Shown here piece by piece: positions 58,633 through 64,000 of a DNA stretch of 64,000 nucleotides. Source of the stretch: Deroplatys truncata (taxonomy: Eukaryota > Arthropoda > Insecta > Mantodea > Mantidae); the NCBI GenBank assembly GCA_030765065.1, contig CM060978.1:220119498-220183497 (forward strand), in the 5' to 3' direction. The notes beneath the pieces were generated by a model. That model searched no databases, was not told the DNA's origin, and saw only the letters and a list, made by a program, of their open reading frames with translations. Position 1 is the stretch's first letter; each line of letters opens with the position of its first letter. Both the position numbers and the translations under genes were made by a program.

Positions 58633-59459
58633 ACCTTCCCTAGTAGACAGAGCCGTTGCATTCACTCAAGAAGTTAATATCAAGATTTCACCGAAAATAC
58701 GTGTTTTGAAGTCCCCTGAATTAAAAAAGCACTTATAGAAAAAAGATCTGTGTATGTGTGTTTAAGTGAACATTATAACTCAAACGTGAAAACTTAGATA
58801 AATACCAAACTGATTATTTAAGTTCATTATCTTTAGAAGATACCACATGATTTTTCAAGAAACACTCGAAACTACCCTTTACACTGAAAATTTTTAGAAG
58901 TTTTTATTTCCTCAAAAATGGTTATACTATTTTTGATTAGAATATTCATAATCTTACATTTTTTTAAATATTAAAATACCTTGTATTCTCTCGGAATAGC
59001 TTGTGAAGTCCTCTTCATTCGAGGTATTTTGCATAATTTTGATTAACAGGTAAATGTTAAGAGGTGGACGAAAACGTAAAAATAAAAATGTAGATCTATT
59101 TAAAACACGGAAATTATTGAAAATAATTTTTGTAGCATCAGCCATTTCCGAGATATCCGTTATTATACGGATATCTCAATACCTACTTCATTTATAAAGT
59201 GCCAGCGTTATTCGGTTGTTTCTCATGATTCCATGGAAAGAGAGTGGAATTTCAAGTACAGTATATAACGACCCAGCATATAGCGAAGAGTTCTTAAAAC
59301 ATTTGACTGTCTCGTTTCCTATTTGTGACTACAACGAAATGTGTAATGAAACTATTTCTACAAACGTTTATCCCGATTAAGGTAAAGTAGACGAGAATAT
59401 AAAAGGAGATAAAAATAAGCGATAGGGGCTGAAAAAAGACGTGTGAATGTAACATGTCG
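58633..59459 (+). mobile_element. HINE-b copy, full length
   Basis: ACCTTCCCTAGTAGACAG start; hairpin end ACGTGTGAATGTAACATGT with one G-T pair in the stem, followed by a T-run. GT tract reduced to TGTGTATGTGTGTTT at 58751. Confidence 0.7.
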
Positions 59460-59499
59460 TTTTTATGGATGGTTTTACGATTAGGAACAATTATAAAAT

Positions 59500-59625
59500 T
59501 TATAGATAAACAAAGTCTGCACCTCTGTTGCCTATAGCAGTTTACGTTTCCGAATCTTGCAATCGTTTCCTGGGGCGTTTTATATTTCTTCTCCCTATAG
59601 GTTTCTGAATGTGTTCTTCGCTTTC
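59500..59625 (-). pseudogene. Possible LINE protein tail
   Basis: Minus strand reads QKPIGRRNIKRPRKRLQDSE then stop, resembling the G-R-P-x-K-R-W tail common in arthropod non-LTR proteins. Too short to assign. Confidence 0.25.
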
Positions 59626-59829
59626 TTGTTGCTTTTTTATTGTTTAATCATGTTTGTATCGTTGCAATTACTGTAAGTTCGTTGGTTCTTTGACTTAGTC
59701 ATATTAGTTAGGTGGCCTTAGTTGCATAGTCGCCTTCTTTCATGAAGTTTTTATTTCTATTTCGTGGTCTCTGTTGGTTGAACTTTGGATGGTAGTTTTG
59801 AATATCCAAAACGCTATTTTTACTGATCT
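59626..59829. other. Unassigned spacer
   Basis: No feature recognised. Confidence 0.3.
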
Positions 59830-59945
59830 CTGAGGGAGGCCATTTAAAAAGGCCACTGAAATTGGCCGGTACACATTATTTGAGCCCGCGACCTCCCAAA
59901 TGCGAGCCTCACCCGCTACCGCTTGGCCACCTCGCTCGGTCAAGT
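59830..59945 (-). repeat. SINE family A-type fragment
   Basis: Minus strand: GAGGTGGCCAAGCGGTAGCG (box A region), CGCGGGCTCAAATAATG (mutated box B), then GTACCGGCCAATTTCAGTGG. Confidence 0.6.
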
Positions 59946-60109
59946 AATCCTTTTATATGTTACTCTAGTAGTGTCCATTGTTTGTACATGTAATAACCAC
60001 TCCTTTTTCAGTCCTCCTATTTCTTAAAATTTTATTAGGAAATAATAATTTATGTAACGAAACTAAATACAAACGTTTTATATTATTAAAAATTAGGAAT
60101 AAAACATGT

Positions 60110-60508
60110 AGCTCATAATGACATTTTTTCAAGATATAGATTTTATTCGTCAAGTAATAAACTTACACCTATGGTATTTTAATCAAGATTGCTGGAGCCA
60201 TTTTTGAGAAAATCGAAAATTTTCAAAAATCTTCCGTATAAGGGGCAGTATGGAATGGAAAAATTGCTTGAAAATTTTCGTATCGCATCTTTGAAAGATG
60301 CTGAACGTAAATGCAAAGTTTGGGGAACATTGGGCGACATTTCGTATTTTTAGTTACGCTGTATACACACACGCGCGCGCGCGCGGGACTTTTTTTCTAA
60401 AACGTCTTCTTTTATTCATAGAGCCTCAAATATGCATTTCCGGTGAAATTTCTATATCAATTTTTTAGGTGGAATGCAATCTCTATCTACTAGCTAGTGC
60501 AAGATGTA
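60110..60508 (-). mobile_element. HINE-b fragment
   Basis: Covers the third containing the microsatellite, here ACACACACGCGCGCGCGCGC (60366), to the diverged ACTTTCTC end. Confidence 0.6.
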
Positions 60509-60590
60509 GTAACTTTATATAAACATAAATGACGATGGGTAGCGAAAACGAAGTTTCTCGCTTTTTATGGAAATTGATTTTGAAAAAAAA

Positions 60591-61442
60591 TATGATGTGT
60601 TACACTCACATGACTTTCTCTACTCTTGTAGAAAATATTTTTACAAACGCTTATTCCCCATATGCTTCATGTTAATCGAGATGTTAATCTTATTGCTAAT
60701 TTTCTTGTAGATGCAAGGGGAATTGGTAGGCTTTAAGCGATAGTCAAATATTTTAAGAGCTGGTTGCTATGTGGAGTATCCATTCTCTTTGTATGTCCAG
60801 GCATAAAAAAATTAATAACGAATTTAAGAAAAAGTATATAAGTATTGGAAAATTTAAGGGAATAACAAGCAATATCTCGAAAATGGTTCACTCAACAAAA
60901 AAAATGTATATGACATAAATTGTGTATTTTAACGATATCTACATTTTTTGTGTAGTAAAAGTTTGTCTATCTCTTATGGTTTACCAGTTATGCAAAAGTC
61001 GTTCACAATGAAGAATACTTTTGGAGACATTCTCAGGAAATTCGAGATATACATTTCATTTATCATGAAAATATCTTAAACATATGATATTTTAATCAAA
61101 ATCGTTAGAGCCGTTTTTGAGAAAACTAAAATTTTCGAAAAATGTTCCATGTAAAGGGTAACCTGGGCTGGGAAGTTTTTCTTGAACACCTTGGTGTCGC
61201 ATCTCTGGAAGATACTGAACCTAAATACCAAGTTTGGTGTTTAATCCGACTGTTCGTTTCTGAGTTATGCTGTTCACCGACACACAGACACACACACACA
61301 GACACACACACGGACATGTTTCCAAAAATGCTTTTTTTGGATTCAGGGGGTCTCAAAACATGTATTTACGGTGAAATCTCGGTATCGAATTTTTGGGTGG
61401 AATACAATACTTCCCCTACTTACTATACGTAGTAGAGAAAGT
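60591..61442 (-). mobile_element. HINE copy, full length
   Basis: From TATGATGTGTTACACTCACA to the inverse of ACTTTCTCTACTACG, A-runs on both sides. CA tract of CACACAGA units at 61279-61312. Confidence 0.85.
61142..61432 (+). other. Recurrent HINE-encoded reading frame (best example)
   Basis: 96 codons within the HINE at 60591-61442, antisense to the element as defined here. It reads MFHVKGNLGWEVFLEHLGVA, then LEDTEPKYQVWCL, then the CA tract as TH repeats, then FLDSGGLKTCIYGEISVSNF. The same frame is open or nearly open at 89-361, 9766-10053, 31308-31547 and 45825-46052. Both strands are open over most of it and the CA tract changes length, so it is probably not a gene; it is listed because a codon-based test could decide. 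Confidence 0.15.
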
Positions 61443-62907
61443 AAAAAAGACAACAGAATTTGTCTTTCCTGGTTCTTCATTATAATAGCAGCTAGCACAT
61501 CATCTCTCGTCAATAACGCCGTTGCGCCAACTCCCCACCTGGGATATGTTGTCACTCGCTCTCAGGTTAGTAAGGTCAAACTGTGGGCGTGAGCACACGC
61601 ATCTGCCATATTTACATATTTCTAGGGGGTTAACTTAGCGCTCTGCAAAGCTATGTCTCCACATTGCTTTACTTAAATTCTAATAACAAAGGGGATCGGG
61701 AATAACTAAGATAGAGGAGACATAAAACTGACCTCAAAAAACCTTCTTCCTTCTTAAAAACACATTGTTTGAGCTATATTTTCACTTAAAAGGCAATGTT
61801 AAAATATTTTAAACTCATACTCTTAAAATATTAAAAACATGTTTCTTAATTCTTTACCAAAAGTTTGTTTTCTAATTTGTTTTAGCGATTGGAGATAGAA
61901 TTCTATGCTGACATGTCATAACGTTTAAGAACAAATCAGAACCATTATAACAAGTACTCTTTCTATTTACGCTGTATTAAAAATCCATGGTATTTCGGAG
62001 TCTGTAGCTGATAAAAGTATTTTAAAGAAGGATATATCTGTAGTGACCTGTGAATCAAGCTTTACGGCTATAAAAGGCTTTTAATGATAATAATATGTAT
62101 ATATTATTGTATTTTGTGCAAATTAATAATCTATATGTATAGCTAGAAATGATCGTTTTGCAACAAAATACTACGTTGAAGACGTTATAAAATTATAATT
62201 CTCTAACGCATAGAAAAACTGTTAAATATATTGGACACAACGTGCCAAAGAATCGCTTGTACGTACCAAACAGCGTATGTAGTTTTCCATGCGATAACCA
62301 ACAAGCAGAGCGCATTCTAAGATATGTTCCGTGTCGTTTAAATTTAAACCTGCGTGACTTCTACTGGAGCGTTTTTGCTCTTGTATAAACAACACTAATG
62401 GTTTAATAACTTTGGTAATAATAGCCCCTAAGTCAGGCAGTTTGGTAGCCAAATTTCGTTGACCTTGAGCAGAATGACATTCTCGCCTCTACACTGCGTT
62501 CTGATGATAACTTCTATTTTGACATGTCTGTCAGCCACAAGCTGCAAATACACGCTCGAAAGCATATCAAGTGCTTCTTATCATTTCGATTCTTTACAAG
62601 TTTGATGTATTACTTTTACTACAACATTTTCGTAAAACATTGACCTCTACCATAAGCAGAACTTATGTTTTCAAATTCATGATGAGAGTAATTAACGCAG
62701 ATGTCATTGTTAGGATATATAAAATACAAAATGTAATTATTAGCTACTAGAAAACAATAAAGAATATGCAGTTATGCTTTGTAATTTAAGGCTTCAATAT
62801 CTGTGAAGTTTGGGAAAATGTGAAATCTGTTTTTTTAAGTTTTTTTGCATTTTTATTATGCTTATAATTTGTACTTTTATGCCATAGAATTGGTTTATAA
62901 CATAAAA
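61443..62907. other. Unassigned region
   Basis: About 1.46 kb of mostly AT-rich DNA. A minus-strand frame at 62222-62452 contains NLNDTEHILECALLVG, faintly like the cysteine/histidine segment at the end of LINE proteins (compare KHIMVEC at 46.5 kb), but this is not enough for a call. Confidence 0.35.
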
Positions 62908-63730
62908 TCACATGACTTTCTCTACTATTGTACAAACTATTTTTACAAATGCTTATTACCCATCTACTTCATGTTAATCGAGATAAACGTTTGCAGACTC
63001 TATCTTATTGCTAATTTTCTTGTAGATGCAAGGGGAATTGGTAGGCTTTAAGCGAGAGTCAAATATTTTAAGAGCTGGTTGCTATGTGGAGCATTCCAAT
63101 CTCTTTGATTGTCCAGAACACACAAAAAAAGAATAACGAATTCCCACTTGAGAAAAAGTATAACTATTGGAAAATTTAAGGGAATAAATAGCAATTCTCG
63201 AAAATGGTTGAATCCAAAAAAAAAATGTATATGACATAAATTGTCTATTTTAGCGCGATCTACATTTTTGTGTGGTAAAATTTTGTCTATCTCTTATGGT
63301 TTACCAGTTATGCAAAAGTCGTTCACAATGAAGAATACTTTTGGAGATATTCCCAGAAAATTCGAGATATAAAATTCATTTGCCATAAATATATGTTAAA
63401 CTTATGGTATTTTATTCAAAATCGTTAGAGCCATTTTGAGAAAATAAAGATTTTCGAAAAATGTTCCATGTAAAGAATAATCTGGGATGGAGGGATTTTC
63501 TTGAAAACCTTCGTGTTGCATTCTGGAAGATACTGAACCTAAATACCAAGTTTGGGGTTTATTCGACTGTTCGGTTCTGAGTTATGCTGTTCACAGACAC
63601 ACACACGGACATGTTTCCAAGAATGCTTTATATGCATTCAGTGCACCTCAAAACATGTATTTCCTGTGAAATCTCGGTATCGAATTTTTGGTTGGAACTT
63701 TCCATACTTACTATACCTAGTAGAGAAAGT
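62908..63730 (-). mobile_element. HINE copy, hairpin end truncated
   Basis: Starts inside the family (ATCACATGACTTTCTCTACT), so the terminal hairpin arm is lost. The other end is complete. CA tract CACACACACGG at 63596. Confidence 0.8.
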
Positions 63731-64000
63731 AAAAATGTTAAAGTCACAAAGGAGTGTAAAAATAGGTAAAGTACAGCAGTGAACTTTAAAGTGACATTTT
63801 TTAATTCATTTTTTGAGTATTTATCACTATTAAAATGCTGGTTGCAGCACAGTTTATAACTTTTTAGGTTAAAATTTTCAGAACAGTTCCAGATATGAAG
63901 TATTTAAAACTTGTTCATTAGCTAAAAGTATGAGATATTAGCCAAAATTATTTTCCACAATTCATATTCAAAAAGTTAAAAAATTCAATAACATGTATAC
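63731..64000. other. Unassigned window edge
   Basis: AT-rich sequence, nothing recognised. Confidence 0.35.

Overview
This is a 64-kb, AT-rich window of eukaryotic nuclear DNA, almost certainly from an arthropod and probably an insect. The reasons are the mixture of Tc1/mariner-superfamily transposons (Tc1 DD34E, mariner DD34D, a DD41D rosa-like family), jockey-like non-LTR retrotransposons, several tRNA-derived SINE families and microsatellites, with no dense gene array. No complete host protein gene is visible. Nearly every long open frame is a shadow of a repeat or a decayed transposase or reverse transcriptase. The best host-gene signal is one minus-strand first coding exon at 40045-40158, with a good start context and splice donor; two weaker exon candidates are given at 22551-22650 and 52018-52097.

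The dominant component is one interspersed family, called HINE here, with 25 recognisable copies or fragments spread over the whole window. Full copies are about 0.8-0.95 kb. They begin ACTTTCTCTACT, carry a GT/CA microsatellite about 130 bases in, repeat the inverse AGTAGAGAAAGT just inside the other end, finish in a small hairpin (ATGTG, loop, CACAT) and sit in T-runs. Asymmetric terminal inverted repeats, an internal microsatellite, a 3' hairpin and T-rich targets together resemble the non-autonomous Helentron-associated elements (DINE-1 type). That assignment is inference. Strand convention: '+' means the copy reads from ACTTTCTCTACT to the hairpin on the given strand. An older, diverged subfamily (HINE-b) is also present.

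Layout: 0-7.7 kb holds HINE copies, a SINE and a deleted IS630/Tc1-type element (5480-6394). 7.7-13.4 kb holds an LTR-like repeat, a SINE and HINEs. 13.4-17.6 kb holds a mariner beside a hAT remnant, a GC-rich SINE-like stretch, a deleted Tc1 and a SINE. 18.4-21.6 kb is a nest of HINE-b copies interrupted by a SINE, an unidentified GC-rich 0.49-kb insertion and a deleted mariner. 22.4-30.5 kb holds SINEs, HINEs, a long-TIR transposon, a Tc1 inside a HINE and another transposase remnant. 31-36.8 kb holds HINEs and a SINE inside a HINE. 38-39.3 kb and 55.5-56.8 kb hold the two DD41D elements. 42.5-43.7 kb is a decayed jockey-like LINE with a HINE in its poly(A) tail. 46-53 kb holds a LINE 3' fragment, SINEs and two more LTR-like repeats. 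54-64 kb holds further HINEs and unassigned AT-rich DNA.

None of the transposons seen here encodes an intact transposase. They could only have moved using proteins supplied from elsewhere, and several nested insertions give a relative order of activity.
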